This document shows, piece after piece, positions 25,262 through 25,427 of a stretch of 25,427 bases of DNA. The notes under the pieces are model-generated. The model saw only the letters and a program-made list of their open reading frames with translations, was not told where the DNA came from and searched no databases. How positions within the stretch are numbered: the stretch's first letter is position 1; every line of letters begins with the position of its first letter. Source of the DNA: a virus. The stretch spans positions 1-25,427 of the IMG/VR virus record IMGVR_UViG_3300021197_001078. One strand, written 5' to 3'. The position numbers and the translations under genes are program-made.

Positions 25262-25427
25262 ATGGCAACGGTTGACAAAGAAATAGCATTAATGCAGCAG
25301 AGAATGGATCAGATGGATAAGAAACTCGACAAGATGGACGAGAAGTTAGACAGTCTAGTTAAGCAATTACTAGACCCAGATAATGGCGTAACGGCCCGTG
25401 TTAATAAAAACACTACGGCTAGAAAAG
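25262..25427 (+). CDS. Small coiled-coil protein, 3' truncated by window edge
   Basis: The last 166 bases hold an open frame of 55 codons that runs off the window. It starts at ATG after an AATAATAAAGTA leader, 17 bases past the giant gene. The visible chain begins with a regular amphipathic heptad helix (MDQMDKKLDKMDEKLDSLV), then a DPDNGVTARVNKNTTARK segment. Proteins with this build (short coiled coil, 'G-x-x-x-R-V-x-x-N-T', then a C-terminal membrane helix) are common near phage lysis genes and are often labelled holin-like or XhlA-like. The membrane helix would lie beyond the edge, so this role is only a suggestion. Confidence 0.6.
   Translation, partial: MATVDKEIALMQQRMDQMDKKLDKMDEKLDSLVKQLLDPDNGVTARVNKNTTARK

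Noticed and set aside
1-25427. Possible TAG or TGA stop-codon reassignment, as in some crAss-like phages
   Set aside because: All genes read through in the standard code to TAA without in-frame TAG or TGA, so nothing here requires recoding.
1-25427. CRISPR array, insertion sequence, integrase or att site
   Set aside because: No spaced direct repeats, terminal inverted repeats with a transposase, or recombinase motifs were seen; the genes are contiguous structural genes.

Overview
The window is the structural (morphogenesis) half of a tailed double-stranded DNA phage with a podovirus-type (short-tail) layout. All thirteen genes lie on the + strand, packed with gaps of a few bases, and each of the twelve complete stops is TAA. 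None of the starts has a convincing Shine-Dalgarno motif; leaders are A/T-rich (for example AATAATAAAATAAACTA-ATG). Together with AT-rich base use, mainly AGA arginine codons and BACON-like beta-domains on a tail protein, this points to a host in the Bacteroidota, probably a marine flavobacterium. The host is an inference, and no lysogeny or integration gene is visible. The tail logic resembles Crassvirales and P22-like phages, but the sequence alone does not settle family membership.

Layout. 2-1129: C-terminal part of the large terminase (packaging nuclease). 1132-3552: portal. 3576-4760: acidic scaffold-like protein. 4783-6174: major capsid protein, followed by a strong intrinsic terminator with a UUCG tetraloop (6183-6217). 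6241-7071: conserved-looking protein of unknown function, then a long RNA-type hairpin (7080-7122). 7136-7849 and 7853-8728: two head-tail connector or ring-type proteins. 8734-15768: a 2344-residue tail hub or 'muzzle' protein with P22 gp10-like regions, an apparently inserted beta-sandwich, Ig-like domains and four C-terminal BACON-like repeats. 15768-16115: small beta-rich virion protein, coupled by TAATG. 16152-16814, 16821-18032 and 18045-25244: three probable internal virion (ejection) proteins in the positions of T7 gp14, gp15 and gp16. 25262-25427: start of a coiled-coil protein, possibly opening a lysis module.

How they work together. Terminase pumps DNA through the portal into a shell built by capsid protein on the scaffold. 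The ring proteins and the muzzle close the vertex and form the short tail, and the BACON/Ig domains probably touch the host surface. The last three large proteins probably sit inside the head and leave with the DNA.

The most unusual item is the 2399-residue protein. It holds an HEXXH metallopeptidase-like motif, a complete set of HAD-phosphatase motifs and a C-terminal Cys3His zinc-knuckle-like motif. A short motif of the form (Q/M/R)(F/Y)S(K/R) recurs five times, and two copies closely bracket the HAD domain. It could be a virion-packaged polyprotein that delivers several enzymes into the cell.
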